64,000 bases of DNA from Brachyspira hyodysenteriae ATCC 27164 (GCF_001676785.2 NZ_CP015910.2:2852001-2916000); one strand, 5' to 3'. Positions 46,758-56,513 are shown, numbered from the stretch's first letter. Notes: generated by a model not told the origin, from the sequence alone. Numbers and translations are program-made.

Positions 46758-46786
46758 TTGTCATATAATTAAATATTATATATAAT
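46758..46786 (+). promoter_or_regulatory. Promoter of hisC
   Basis: TTGTCA (46758-46763), 17-bp spacer, TATAAT (46781-46786), 47 bp before the hisC ATG. Confidence 0.65.
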
Positions 46787-46832
46787 AATACTACTAACAA
46801 AATTGCATTAAGTATAAAAATAAGGATTTTTT

Positions 46833-47897
46833 ATGAAAAGTTTTCTAAGTGATAAAGCTAAATCTATAGAACCATATACTCCTGGTGAACAGCCTAAAGA
46901 TAAAAATTACATAAAATTAAATACAAATGAATCTCCATATCCTCCATCTCCTTATGTGAAAAAAGCTTTAATTGAAAGCAATTTCGATGATTTAAGATTA
47001 TATCCTGATCCTAATGTATCAGATTTAAAAAAAGAAATTGCTGAATTATACAATATAAATACAAATAATATTTTTATAGGAAACGGATCAGATGAAATAT
47101 TAGCCTTTTGTTTTATGGCTTTCTTTAATAGAAGTGATAAAATTTATTATCCTAATATTACATACAGTTTTTATTCTGTATATTCTTCTCTTTTTGATCT
47201 AAATGAGGTAAAAATACCATTAAAAGATGATTTTACAATAGATATTAATGATTATAAAAATTTAGATTCAGGAATATTTATAGCCAATCCTAATGCTCCT
47301 ACAGGACTATTACTCACTTTAGATCAGCTGGAAGAAATTATAATAAACAACAAGGATAATATAGTTATAATAGATGAAGCATATATAGATTTTGCTGCAA
47401 TAGAAAGTGCTTATAAACTTACAAAAAAATATGATAATCTTCTTGTTGTACAAACCTTTTCAAAATCAAGATCATTAGCAGGAATTCGTTTGGGTTTTGC
47501 TATAGGAAATGAAAATTTGATTCAGGGGCTTAAAAATATTAAATATTCTTTTAATTCATATACTATTAACAGACTTTCCATAATAGCAGGAATTGAAGCT
47601 ATAAAAGATAATCAGTATTTCAAAGATACTGTTAATAAAGTGATAAATACAAGAGAAAAAACAAAAATTAAATTAAAAGAATTAGGATTTAATGTTCTTG
47701 ATTCAAAGTCTAATTTTATATTTATATCACATAAGAACATATTTGCTGAAGATCTTTATTTAAAATTAAAAGATAAAGGTATTTTAGTAAGATATTTTAA
47801 GTCTGATCTTATTAATAATTATATAAGAGTAACTATAGGAACAGATGAAGAAATGGATATATTTGTAGAAAAAATAAAATATATAATAAAAAATTAA
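46833..47897 (+). CDS. hisC: Histidinol-phosphate aminotransferase
   Basis: PLP enzyme of histidine synthesis (fold-type I aminotransferase), also able to serve aromatic amino acids in some bacteria. LNTNESPYPPSPYVKKALIE at the N-terminus, FIGNGSDEILAFCFMAFFNR, ANPNAPTG, VIIDEAYIDFA and the PLP lysine in VQTFSKSRSLAGIRLGFAIG are all present. C-terminal GILVRYFKSDLINNYIRVTI fits. At 354 aa it has the family length. AAGGA precedes the ATG. No other his genes are near, so this may be a lone aminotransferase with a broader role. Confidence 0.92.
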   Translation: MKSFLSDKAKSIEPYTPGEQPKDKNYIKLNTNESPYPPSPYVKKALIESNFDDLRLYPDPNVSDLKKEIAELYNINTNNIFIGNGSDEILAFCFMAFFNRSDKIYYPNITYSFYSVYSSLFDLNEVKIPLKDDFTIDINDYKNLDSGIFIANPNAPTGLLLTLDQLEEIIINNKDNIVIIDEAYIDFAAIESAYKLTKKYDNLLVVQTFSKSRSLAGIRLGFAIGNENLIQGLKNIKYSFNSYTINRLSIIAGIEAIKDNQYFKDTVNKVINTREKTKIKLKELGFNVLDSKSNFIFISHKNIFAEDLYLKLKDKGILVRYFKSDLINNYIRVTIGTDEEMDIFVEKIKYIIKN

Positions 47898-47994
47898 ATA
47901 ATAATGTGATAATTAATAATCAAAATCAAAAAAATTATTTAAACTTTCTAGTTTTTGTATATACTATTATAGTATAAAAAAATGGGGCGAAAAT

Positions 47995-49680
47995 ATGAAT
48001 AATAGTACATTATATATCATAATAGCGGTAATATTTATTATTATATTAATATCTACAATCATAATGATAAAAAATATATTCAGCAAAAAAGTTCATAAAC
48101 CTTCAAAAAACACAAAGAAAAAAATGCATGAATTAAGAAAAACAGTTTCTTTAAATCCTAAAGATTTAGATTCTCTATATGAATTAGCTCTCATAGAAGA
48201 AGAATATCAGGAATTATCAGGGGCATTGCCAAAATATGAGTTTTTATTAAGCAAAAGATATTTTAAAGATAATGATATAAATGAAATAGAAATATATAAA
48301 AAACTAGAAGAAGGATATGATAAACTTGAAAATAAAGAAAATAGCTTTAAATATGCTATGATGATATCTAAGTTAGAACCAAATAATATTGATTATGCTG
48401 TAAAAATAGGAAATGTTTTAGGACAGGAAGGAAAATATAAATTAGCATCTGAATATTTTAATAAAGTTATAATAGCAAAAGAAAATCTAAGCATAGAAGA
48501 AGCTAGAACAGCTGCTTTATCTTTTTTCATGATTAAAGATTATAAAAAATCTATAATATTTTTAGAAGCACTGTATAAAAAAATATTAAATAATAAAGAA
48601 ACTGACATATCAGAAATTTATAATATTGAAATATTACTTATTTCTTTATACATATCAGCAGATGAACTTAATAGAGCAATAACATTTTTAGAACAAATAT
48701 TGTCCAATAAGAACATAAAAGAAGATCATAAGATGTATATTAACAGGATATATATGTATATATTATATAAACTTTCTGATAATGATAAGTTTCTTTCTAA
48801 ATATAAAGAATTAAAAGCATATTATAAACTAGATGAAGCAAAAGAAGAATATGCTCCATTAATATTTGATTTTGCCTTTTATTCATATTTCTTAAAAGAT
48901 ATAGACACTTCTATAAGCTACTTTAAAAAATTAAATTCATTTCATAAATTGGAATATAGTGTTTATTATTTGGATCAAATACTAGAGTATCTTAATGAGG
49001 TTAATAAAGCATTTACTCAATTAACTAAATTAAGAAACGCTATGAAATTAAATGATGAAAAATATAAGAATGAAAATTATGAAAAATACATAGATTCTGA
49101 ATTAATAGATATTTGGGAATTAGTATTAAGTTTGTGGCAGGGTACATTTATTAAATTTGATTACATTACTTCTAATACTACTCAGAATCCAGAAAATAAA
49201 ATGGATATAGATAAAATTTTGGCTGAATTAAATAATGCCTCTAATGAAAATGATAATATTAAAAATACTAATCTAAATGAAATAGATAAAATATATTCTT
49301 TAAATTTAAATAATTTTAAAAAACTATGTAAGAATTTAATTCAAAACAAATTATCGTATTCTATAATGCAGGAATATACTGATAATGTAATAAGTTATAA
49401 TTACGGAGATGAAGTTAATTACTTAGCATATCATATAACAAAAAGCAGAAAAGACTTAACATTAATTTCCGTAAAAAGATGGAAAAATACTGAGGTAGGA
49501 GAACTTATAATAAGAGATTTTTTACTTATGGTAAATGAATCGGGTGCCAAAAATGGTATATTAATTCTGCCTGTAAGATTATCTAATAGTGCTAAAAGCT
49601 ATGCCAAACATAATGATAAAATTACAGTTTATACAAGAAGCCAATTTAATTCATTTTTGAAAAGTAATTTTACAAACTAA
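47995..49680 (+). CDS. Membrane-anchored TPR protein with Mrr-like C-terminal domain (copy 1 of 3)
   Basis: 561 aa. One N-terminal membrane segment (residues ~4-25, LYIIIAVIFIIILISTIIMI) with a Lys-rich stretch after it, so the rest is probably cytoplasmic. Residues ~40-390 are helical TPR-like repeats (LEPNNIDYAVKIGNVLGQEG, YKLASEYFNKVIIAKENL). Residues ~435-561 resemble the Mrr/restriction-endonuclease fold: FKKLCKNLIQNKLSYSIMQE, YNYGDEVNYLAY, DLTLISVKRWKNTEVGELII and NGILILPVRLSNSAKSYAKH, which corresponds to the D…QxK…fs-A pattern. The Gln/Glu before the Lys is Ser (ISVKRW), so nuclease activity is doubtful. Function unknown. Confidence 0.8.
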   Translation: MNNSTLYIIIAVIFIIILISTIIMIKNIFSKKVHKPSKNTKKKMHELRKTVSLNPKDLDSLYELALIEEEYQELSGALPKYEFLLSKRYFKDNDINEIEIYKKLEEGYDKLENKENSFKYAMMISKLEPNNIDYAVKIGNVLGQEGKYKLASEYFNKVIIAKENLSIEEARTAALSFFMIKDYKKSIIFLEALYKKILNNKETDISEIYNIEILLISLYISADELNRAITFLEQILSNKNIKEDHKMYINRIYMYILYKLSDNDKFLSKYKELKAYYKLDEAKEEYAPLIFDFAFYSYFLKDIDTSISYFKKLNSFHKLEYSVYYLDQILEYLNEVNKAFTQLTKLRNAMKLNDEKYKNENYEKYIDSELIDIWELVLSLWQGTFIKFDYITSNTTQNPENKMDIDKILAELNNASNENDNIKNTNLNEIDKIYSLNLNNFKKLCKNLIQNKLSYSIMQEYTDNVISYNYGDEVNYLAYHITKSRKDLTLISVKRWKNTEVGELIIRDFLLMVNESGAKNGILILPVRLSNSAKSYAKHNDKITVYTRSQFNSFLKSNFTN

Positions 49681-49838
49681 TAAGAAATAGCTCTCATACT
49701 TACATATTTATTGAATATTATTATCAATAACAGCTAAAATTATCCGAAATATTATTTTTTATGAACAGAATATATTTAAACTTTTTTAGTTTTTGTATAT
49801 AATATAATAAATAATATAATAGAAAAGCGGATAAATAT

Positions 49839-51518
49839 ATGAGCAATAGTACATTATACATCATAATAGCTGTAATATTCATTGCTATATTAATAGCTAC
49901 AATTATAATGATAAAAAACATGTTCTCTAAAAACAAAAATATTCCTGAACGAAATACTAGAAGAATGATGGAAGAACTAAAGAAAAAGATAGCAGAAAAT
50001 GAAAATGATTTTGACTCTCTTTACAAATTAGCAATGTTAGAAGAACAATACGATGATATAAGCAGTGCATTAGGAAAATATGAAAAGCTTATAGCAGAAA
50101 GATATTTTTCTGAGCATAATATAAATGAAGTAGAAATATACAAAAAATTAGAGCCGGCATACTATCAATTAGGGGATAAAGAAAAAAGCTTTAAATATTC
50201 TCTATTAATTTCAAAAGCCGAGCCTAATAATATTTATTATGCTATAAAATTGGGTACTACATTGGGAAAAGAAGGTAAATACAAACTTGCCTGCGAACAT
50301 TTCAATAAAGTAATAGTATCAAAAGAAAATATAGATATAGAAGAAGCTAAAACAGCTGCTTTATCTTTTTTTATGATTAAAGATTATAAAAAATCTATAA
50401 TATTTTTAGAAGAATTATATAAAAAAATATTAAATAATAAAGAAACTGAAGCTTCAGAAATTTATAATCTTGAAATATTGATGATATCTATGTACATATC
50501 AGCAGATGAACTTAATAGAGCAATAACATTTATAGAACAAATATTATCCAACAAGTCTATAAGCGAAGATCATAGATTATATATTAATAAAATGTATATG
50601 TACACATTGTATAGACTTTCTGATAATGAAAGATTTAGAGAGATGTTTAATAATATAAAAAATTCATATAATTTGGAAGATGCTGGCTATAAATATGCAA
50701 CTCTTATATTTGATTTTGCTTTTTATTCATATTTCTTGAAAGATATAGATGCTTCTATAAGATTCTTCACAAGATTAAATTCTTTCCATAAATTGGAATA
50801 TAGTGTTTATTATTTGGATCAAATATTAGAGTACCTTAATGAAGTTAATAAAGCATTTACTCAATTAACTAAATTAAGAAACTCTATGAAATTAAATGAT
50901 GAAAAATATGTAAATGAAAGATACGATAAATATATAGACGGTGAATTAATAAAAATATGGGAAAAAGTATTAGATTTATGGGAAGGAAATTTCTATAATT
51001 TTGAATATATTAATTCTCTAGTTGAAGTTGAAAACACAATCGATGTTGATAAAATATTAAGCGAATATAATATGCAAAAACAACTAGATGATAATAATAA
51101 ACAAAATAGAAATACAAATATAGATTCTATATATTCATTGAGTATGAGTAATTTTAAAAAACTTTGCCAGAATATAATTCAGAATAAATTATCATATTCT
51201 ATAATACAGGAATATTCTGACAATATAATAAACTACGAATACGGCGATGATGTTAACTATTTAGCGTATCCTACTGGTAAAAGCAGAAAAGACATAACAT
51301 TAATCTCTATAAAAAGATGGAAAAACACAGAGGTAGGAGAACTTATAATAAGAGACTTTTTGCTTATGGTTAATGAATCAGGGGCAAAAAATGGAATATT
51401 AATTCTTCCTGTAAGACTATCAAATAGTGCAAAAAGCTATGCAAAACATAATGAGAAGATCACAGTCTATACAAGAAGCCAATTTAATTCATTTTTGAAA
51501 AGTAATTTTGTAAATTAA
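49839..51518 (+). CDS. Membrane-anchored TPR protein with Mrr-like C-terminal domain (copy 2 of 3)
   Basis: 559 aa, closest to copy 1: the N-terminal membrane segment is nearly the same (LYIIIAVIFIAILIATIIMI), the middle TPR part has long shared stretches (YSVYYLDQILEYLNEVNKAF), and the C-terminus is almost identical (WKNTEVGELIIRDFLLMVNE, VRLSNSAKSYAKHNEKITVY). The early TPR region is more divergent. The upstream region repeats a TAGTTTTTGTATATA stretch found before copy 1, so the promoter was duplicated too. The catalytic position again reads ISIKRW with Ser before the basic strand end. Confidence 0.8.
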   Translation: MSNSTLYIIIAVIFIAILIATIIMIKNMFSKNKNIPERNTRRMMEELKKKIAENENDFDSLYKLAMLEEQYDDISSALGKYEKLIAERYFSEHNINEVEIYKKLEPAYYQLGDKEKSFKYSLLISKAEPNNIYYAIKLGTTLGKEGKYKLACEHFNKVIVSKENIDIEEAKTAALSFFMIKDYKKSIIFLEELYKKILNNKETEASEIYNLEILMISMYISADELNRAITFIEQILSNKSISEDHRLYINKMYMYTLYRLSDNERFREMFNNIKNSYNLEDAGYKYATLIFDFAFYSYFLKDIDASIRFFTRLNSFHKLEYSVYYLDQILEYLNEVNKAFTQLTKLRNSMKLNDEKYVNERYDKYIDGELIKIWEKVLDLWEGNFYNFEYINSLVEVENTIDVDKILSEYNMQKQLDDNNKQNRNTNIDSIYSLSMSNFKKLCQNIIQNKLSYSIIQEYSDNIINYEYGDDVNYLAYPTGKSRKDITLISIKRWKNTEVGELIIRDFLLMVNESGAKNGILILPVRLSNSAKSYAKHNEKITVYTRSQFNSFLKSNFVN

Positions 51519-51537
51519 TTATAAATAGGAAAAAAAT

Positions 51538-53220
51538 ATGTTAGATTCTTACATTTATATAATTTTTGTTCCAATATCTATAATAATATTATTAGGTATT
51601 ATTCTATTTTTTAAAACCGTATCAGGCAGCAGCGGAATATATAAACCAAAAAACATAAAAAAGAAAATAGGAGAACTTGAGAAAAAAATAGAAATAAATC
51701 CTAAAGATTATAATTCTATATATGAATTAGCTGTAATAGAAGAACAGTATAACATGCTTGAAAAGGCTTTAGAGAGATATGAAAAATTACTTAATGTTAA
51801 ATATTTTGAAGGTGAAGAATTAAGCATATATAAAAAGCTTGAAGAAATATACAATAAATTAGACAATAAAGAAGAAAAATTAAAATACACTTTGAAAATA
51901 GCACAAATAGATGTTAATAACACATACTATTCTATAAAAGCAGCTACTGAACTAGGAAGAGAGGGTGCTTATAAATTAGCAACTGAATATTTCAACAGAG
52001 TTTTGAACAATAAAAGTGATTTTGAAATATATGAACTTAAAATAGCTGCTATATCATATTTCATGAATAAAGAATATAGAAAAGTTATAAGCATGTTAGA
52101 AGAACTTCATAAAAGATTAAATAGAAATATAAGTAATATTGAAGAAGACTATGATGAAATGATATTAGTAGAAAAAATACTTATATCATTGTACATTATA
52201 ACAGATGAAATAAATAGTGCTAGAGATTTCACAGAAACAATATTATCATCAAGAACAATTAGAAATTATCCTGAATTTCATTTCTTTATAAATAGAATAT
52301 ATTTATATATATTATATAAATCTGATGACAATGAAGCATTTATAAATTTATTCAATCAATATTCAAAGCAGTATAAAATAAATGAAATAAAAAAAGAAGA
52401 AAGTATTATTATTTTAGATTTTGGCTTTTATAATTATTTTATAAAAGATATTAATAGTGCTATGAGCTATTTTGAACATATAAGATTATTTAATGATCCG
52501 GAATTTAACATATATGATTTGGATAATATATTTAATTATTTATCTGAAATTGCAAAAGCTGAAGTACAATTAAAGAAATTAAGAGAAGACATGCAGCTAA
52601 ACAACAACGATAAATATCTAAAAGAAAATTATGAAAAATATGTAAATGCTCAATGTATAGAATCTTGGGAAACCTCTGTAAGATTATGGGAAGAATCTTT
52701 TAATAGTTTAGATAGTATATTAAATTTAATAGAAATAGAAAGAAATGTAGATATTGAAAAAATATTATTAGAATGCAACATAAATGAAAACAATGCTACT
52801 ATAGACACAGTAAGCAGTAAAAAAGTAGATAAAATATATGATATAAGTTTGGCATCTTTCAAGAGCATATGTCAGGATATAATACAGAAAAAACTTTTAT
52901 ATTCAGCTGTACAGGAGTATAATGAAAAATTAATAGATTATGATTACGGAGATGAAGTTAATTATTTAGCATTTGCTGTAAATAAAAGTAAAAAAGATTT
53001 AACATTAATATCTTTCAAACGTTGGAGAAATACAGAAGTAGGAGAACTTGTAATCAGAGACTTTATGCTTCTTATTAATGAAGCTGGAGCAAAAAATGGA
53101 ATACTAGTTTTACCGCTTGAACTAACAAATAGTGCAAGAAGTTATGCCACTCATAATAATAAAATTAAGGTTTACACAAGAAATCAATTTAATTATATGC
53201 TTAGAGACAGCAGAATATAA
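51538..53220 (+). CDS. Membrane-anchored TPR protein with Mrr-like C-terminal domain (copy 3 of 3)
   Basis: 560 aa and the most divergent copy: the membrane segment is IYIIFVPISIIILLGIILFF, the helical middle is only generally alike, but the C-terminal domain is well kept (YDYGDEVNYLAF, LTLISFKRWRNTEVGELVIR, DFMLLINEAGAKNGILVLPL, TNSARSYATHNNKIKVYTRN). Strong conservation of just this domain in all three copies suggests it is the working part. It follows copy 2 by 19 bp and is probably in one transcript. AGGA precedes the ATG. A terminator follows. Confidence 0.8.
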   Translation: MLDSYIYIIFVPISIIILLGIILFFKTVSGSSGIYKPKNIKKKIGELEKKIEINPKDYNSIYELAVIEEQYNMLEKALERYEKLLNVKYFEGEELSIYKKLEEIYNKLDNKEEKLKYTLKIAQIDVNNTYYSIKAATELGREGAYKLATEYFNRVLNNKSDFEIYELKIAAISYFMNKEYRKVISMLEELHKRLNRNISNIEEDYDEMILVEKILISLYIITDEINSARDFTETILSSRTIRNYPEFHFFINRIYLYILYKSDDNEAFINLFNQYSKQYKINEIKKEESIIILDFGFYNYFIKDINSAMSYFEHIRLFNDPEFNIYDLDNIFNYLSEIAKAEVQLKKLREDMQLNNNDKYLKENYEKYVNAQCIESWETSVRLWEESFNSLDSILNLIEIERNVDIEKILLECNINENNATIDTVSSKKVDKIYDISLASFKSICQDIIQKKLLYSAVQEYNEKLIDYDYGDEVNYLAFAVNKSKKDLTLISFKRWRNTEVGELVIRDFMLLINEAGAKNGILVLPLELTNSARSYATHNNKIKVYTRNQFNYMLRDSRI

Positions 53221-53258
53221 AAAAATAACTGATAATAAAAATTATCAGCTATTTTTAT
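53221..53258. terminator. Bidirectional terminator between the TPR-Mrr genes and zapA
   Basis: Stem CTGATAA / TTATCAG with loop TAAAAA, A-run on the left and CTATTTTTAT on the right. Confidence 0.8.
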
Positions 53259-53266
53259 ATAAAAAT

Positions 53267-53608
53267 TTATTCATTTTCTTTGTTAGTATCTTTAGACTCT
53301 TTAGTCTCATCTATAAGTCTTATAAGTTCATTTGATCTGGAAGCTATGCTCTCTTTTAAGGCCTGTAATGTATCTTTTCCAGCTTTACTATTAGCCATTT
53401 CTCTTTTTAAAAGATCTGCTATATTAAGACAAGCGAGTATGGCTATAGTATCTCTAGGATAATTAGGACCATAATGTTCTGCTATATCATTCATGCTTTC
53501 ATTAACAAATTCGGCAACCTCTTTTAAATATTCAGCATTACCGTCCTGAGATTTTATGCTTAGCATTCTGCCGTATATATTAACTTCTACAATAGTAACA
53601 TTATCCAT
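53267..53608 (-). CDS. zapA: Cell division protein ZapA
   Basis: FtsZ-associated protein that bundles Z-ring filaments, 113 aa. N-terminal VTIVEVNIYGRMLSIKSQDG, then EYLKEVAEFVNESMNDIAEH and RDTIAILACLNIADLLKREM match the ZapA globular head. The C-terminus is a coiled-coil-like helix ending in a charged tail. It follows a long coiled-coil gene by 13 bp on the same strand, an arrangement resembling zapA-zapB-like pairs. Confidence 0.92.
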   Translation of the reverse strand: MDNVTIVEVNIYGRMLSIKSQDGNAEYLKEVAEFVNESMNDIAEHYGPNYPRDTIAILACLNIADLLKREMANSKAGKDTLQALKESIASRSNELIRLIDETKESKDTNKENE

Positions 53609-53621
53609 AATTATTTACCTA

Positions 53622-54662
53622 TTATTTCGATTCATTATCAAAGAAAAATTCTTCATCTTCATCATCGCCGAACATATACTGATCATCTTCATTTATATCA
53701 AATTCATAATTATCTTCTTTATTACTTTTTGTATTATCATCTTCTTCAATATTTTCTTCTACTGCTTCACTGCTTTTATTTTCTTTTTCTTCGTCCTTTA
53801 TATCATTATCCCAACTAGCATCAGAAGCATTACTGAAAGGATCCTCATCTTCAGTAACTTTGACATTTGAAACTTCTTTTATTTCCTTTACTTCGCTGCT
53901 TTTATTATTAATATTATTTTCAGATTTATATTCTTCATATTCATCACTAGATGAGTTCTCACTGCTGAAAGGATCTTCATCATTAATTTCGAATTCGTCT
54001 CCCAAACTCTTTGCTTCTTCTTTGATTTCTTTACTTATCTTTTCTTCAACAGCTTTTTCTTCTGCAATTTTTTCCTCAATAACTTTTTCTTCAGAAGCAA
54101 TTACATTATCATTAACAGCAGCATCACTATAAACTGTATTATCTGCATTATGAATCATAGCTGAATGATGAGATTTTTTAGACTCAAAACTAGATTTTCT
54201 GACACTATCTATTCTTTCTATTAAAATACCTAATTTCTCTTTAAGCTCATTATTTTCTTTACTTAGAGAATCTATAGCTCTTATTGCTTTTTCCAATTCT
54301 TTTTTAAGATTATCATTTTCTTCTATTAATGTTACAGAATCTTTCTCTGTATTTTCCAAATTAGATTTAAGAGTATCTCTTTCTATTCTAGTAGCTTCTA
54401 ATTGTTTTATTAAATTATCTTTATCTTCTTTTATAGAATTATAATTATCTGTAACATTTCTTTTATCAGCCTCAAGTATAGTTTTTTCTTCTTTTAGGAG
54501 ATTAAAACTATCTTTTACATTTTTCAAAGTATTTATTAATTCTTCTTTTTCTGATTTAAGCTGTTCTATAACTTGATGCAATTCTTTATTATCGAATGAA
54601 ATTAATTGATATTCATCTAAAAAATCTTTCAATTTTTCTTCTAAAATTGTGAATTCTTTCAA
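53622..54662 (-). CDS. Coiled-coil protein upstream of zapA, possible division factor
   Basis: The start is uncertain: TTG at 54662 (KEFTILEEKLKDFLDEYQLI) follows the G-run GGGGGG 3-4 nt upstream; an earlier TTG at 54674 lies before that run. Residues ~5-150 are a continuous coiled coil (KSEKEELINTLKNVKDSFNL, LEKAIRAIDSLSKENNELKE). Residues ~165-345 are very acidic and disordered-looking (EEKVIEEKIAEEKAVEEKIS, then a Ser/Asp/Glu-rich end). The last ~20 residues (DQYMFGDDEDEEFFFDNESK) are acidic and aromatic. The coiled coil next to zapA recalls ZapB, but that is much shorter. Possible FtsZ/ZapA partner. Confidence 0.7.
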   Translation of the reverse strand: MKEFTILEEKLKDFLDEYQLISFDNKELHQVIEQLKSEKEELINTLKNVKDSFNLLKEEKTILEADKRNVTDNYNSIKEDKDNLIKQLEATRIERDTLKSNLENTEKDSVTLIEENDNLKKELEKAIRAIDSLSKENNELKEKLGILIERIDSVRKSSFESKKSHHSAMIHNADNTVYSDAAVNDNVIASEEKVIEEKIAEEKAVEEKISKEIKEEAKSLGDEFEINDEDPFSSENSSSDEYEEYKSENNINNKSSEVKEIKEVSNVKVTEDEDPFSNASDASWDNDIKDEEKENKSSEAVEENIEEDDNTKSNKEDNYEFDINEDDQYMFGDDEDEEFFFDNESK

Positions 54663-54692
54663 ATTGCCCCCCAAAAAAAACGTATATTAAAA

Positions 54693-54721
54693 ATTATATC
54701 ACATATAAATTCAATTGTCAA
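54693..54721 (-). promoter_or_regulatory. Perfect-consensus promoter of the coiled-coil-zapA operon
   Basis: Minus strand TTGACA (54721-54716), 17-bp spacer, TATAAT (54698-54693). Its -35 overlaps that of the plus-strand promoter at 54715-54743 by five bases. Confidence 0.8.
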
Positions 54722-54743
54722 TTTTTTATTTATATGATACAAT
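54715..54743 (+). promoter_or_regulatory. Promoter of the outer-membrane-type gene, -35 overlapping the divergent promoter
   Basis: TTGTCA (54715-54720), 17-bp spacer, TACAAT (54738-54743). Together with the minus-strand promoter it forms a TTGTCAA palindromic -35 region. Confidence 0.7.
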
Positions 54744-54777
54744 ATAATTTATAAAACATAATAAAAAACAGGTTTTT

Positions 54778-55950
54778 ATGAAGAATATATTAAAATTAAT
54801 TGTGCTGAATTGGGTACTAGCCTGTACAATAGTATACGGACAATCCCCATATACAGATAAAGATCAAAAGGTCTTAAAAGGTGCTATAGATGCATGGCCA
54901 TATATAGGTATAGAATATGAAAGACCTACAGAAAGTTATATGCCTTTTGATTATATACATGAAAGTCATAAAAGAGAAAATAGATTAAAAAAATCATTTC
55001 CTTCTAGACTATTATACGAGCTTTCTACTATAGAACTTCATATGAACACATTAATAGGAGTTAATTTAAGAGAAGGACATTTTAGTATGCCTAATATGTA
55101 TCTCTCTCTTGGAAAAAGTTTTCACTTTGATTGGATTTTTTCAGCTACTCCTTTTGTAACTATGACTTCTAAATTTGATGTATTCAATAAAGATTATGCA
55201 ACAGGAAGTATAGGTATATATGATGCCGGTATAGAAACAGTTACTTTGACTAGAATATTACTATCTTTCAGAATGAAGGCTGTTAATGATATTAATGGGT
55301 CTACGTTTATGCTGCTTCCGTCTGTTATTGACAGTGAATCTGCAAGTTTTGCTCCGCATTGGTATATTCCTAGAGTAAATAATGAAATGGGGTTCAGAGC
55401 CGGATTTATAGGTTCTTATTATGAATTATCTTATTCTCAAGGTTTTTCAAAAGATTCTAATCCTTTAGCAGCGGTATTTAAAATTAATGGAGACTATTTC
55501 AGGGCTCAATTACTTTATCAATATAATAATAAAAATTCTCTATCTCCTGAAAATTTTATAAGCAGATATAATAAAAATAATATTCATAATAAAAAAGAAT
55601 ATTATACTCATCATTTAGTGCAATTATCTGGTATGGGAAGAATTCCTTTTCTTGACAAGGAGTTATGGCTTAATTTACTTGGTGAATATACTTGGAGAGA
55701 TAATGATGCTCATTATGTAAGACTTGAACTTGGTCTTGAATGGAAAATGCTTAATATTGCCATACGTCCTTTGTTCTATATACCTGCTAATTATGATGAT
55801 GATGACGATGACAATATATATGCATTTGATCCTAAGAAAGATTTATTCTGTTTAGAATATTCTGTTTATGTAAAATTTGATCCTATATATTTTGGATTCC
55901 AAGGCTCTACTGATGGAAGATATTATATTGCTATGAAGGCTGTATTTTAA
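54778..55950 (+). CDS. Outer-membrane-type beta-barrel protein, unknown function
   Basis: 390 aa: signal peptide (MKNILKLIVLNWVLACTIVYG, cut before QSPYT) and a long beta-rich body with alternating aromatic/polar strands: IELHMNTLIGVNLREGHFSM, IFSATPFVTMTSKFDVFNKD, FRAQLLYQYNNKNSLS and KMLNIAIRPLFYIPANYD. The last strand ends in Phe (YYIAMKAVF), the usual mark of BAM-inserted barrels. The Asp-rich patch YDDDDDDNIYAF could be an extracellular loop. The ribosome site is AGG 5 nt before the ATG. No named porin family recognised; a spirochaete-specific outer-membrane protein is the best reading. Confidence 0.72.
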   Translation: MKNILKLIVLNWVLACTIVYGQSPYTDKDQKVLKGAIDAWPYIGIEYERPTESYMPFDYIHESHKRENRLKKSFPSRLLYELSTIELHMNTLIGVNLREGHFSMPNMYLSLGKSFHFDWIFSATPFVTMTSKFDVFNKDYATGSIGIYDAGIETVTLTRILLSFRMKAVNDINGSTFMLLPSVIDSESASFAPHWYIPRVNNEMGFRAGFIGSYYELSYSQGFSKDSNPLAAVFKINGDYFRAQLLYQYNNKNSLSPENFISRYNKNNIHNKKEYYTHHLVQLSGMGRIPFLDKELWLNLLGEYTWRDNDAHYVRLELGLEWKMLNIAIRPLFYIPANYDDDDDDNIYAFDPKKDLFCLEYSVYVKFDPIYFGFQGSTDGRYYIAMKAVF

Positions 55951-55970
55951 TTAAAAAAATTAATAACTTA

Positions 55971-56170
55971 AACGCACGGTAAATAAATTTAAAAAATTAA
56001 ATTAATTATCAATACAACTTTATTTAAATAATAAAATTGATTAATCGTGCGTTAAATAGATTTTAAATCTAATAAATTTTTGGGCGGGTGTTAACATTTC
56101 TAAATAAGCATCAAAAAAAATTCAAATTAAAATTTTCAAAATACACTATATAGAATAAAGGGCGGGATTC
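55971..56170 (+). repeat. Composite intergenic repeat, copy R9
   Basis: CGCACGGT (55973-55980), TCGTGCGTTAAAT (56045-56057), TTGGGCGGGTG (56080-56090) and AAAGGGCGGG (56157-56166). Confidence 0.85.
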
Positions 56171-56303
56171 ATAGTAATTTTTTTATTATTTTTTAACTTA
56201 AAATTATTATAAAATAATAAGCATAATTATAAATAAAAATTAAATACTATTAATAAATCTATATATCATAATGTGATAATTAAATAAGTTTATATTTAAA
56301 AAT

Positions 56304-56513
56304 TTAATTACACTTCCCTCCCTTTAGATTTATTATCTTATTTTGCAATTTTTATAAAATTTTTATTTTTTATTTATACTGTTATTATAACAACCCACCC
56401 AAGCTGTTTTTAAATTAGCAATTAGCACAACGCACGAAAAACGAAATAATGAATATAGTATTAATTATAAATGCATTTTTATTATATTATAGTAAATAAT
56501 TAACCGTGCGTTA
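56304..56513 (-). repeat. Composite intergenic repeat, copy R10
   Basis: Reverse copy facing R9: CACTTCCCTCCCTTTAG (56311-56327), CAACCCACCCAAG (56391-56403), ACGCACGA (56430-56437) and AACCGTGCG (56503-56511). The G-box nearest R9 is degenerate. The 675-bp gap 55951-56625 is filled by the inverted pair R9 and R10. Confidence 0.85.

Noticed and set aside
53556-54132. Plus-strand open frames opposite zapA and the coiled-coil gene
   Set aside because: They are antisense shadows of the acidic and coiled-coil coding sequence, hydrophobic only because of the complementary codons.
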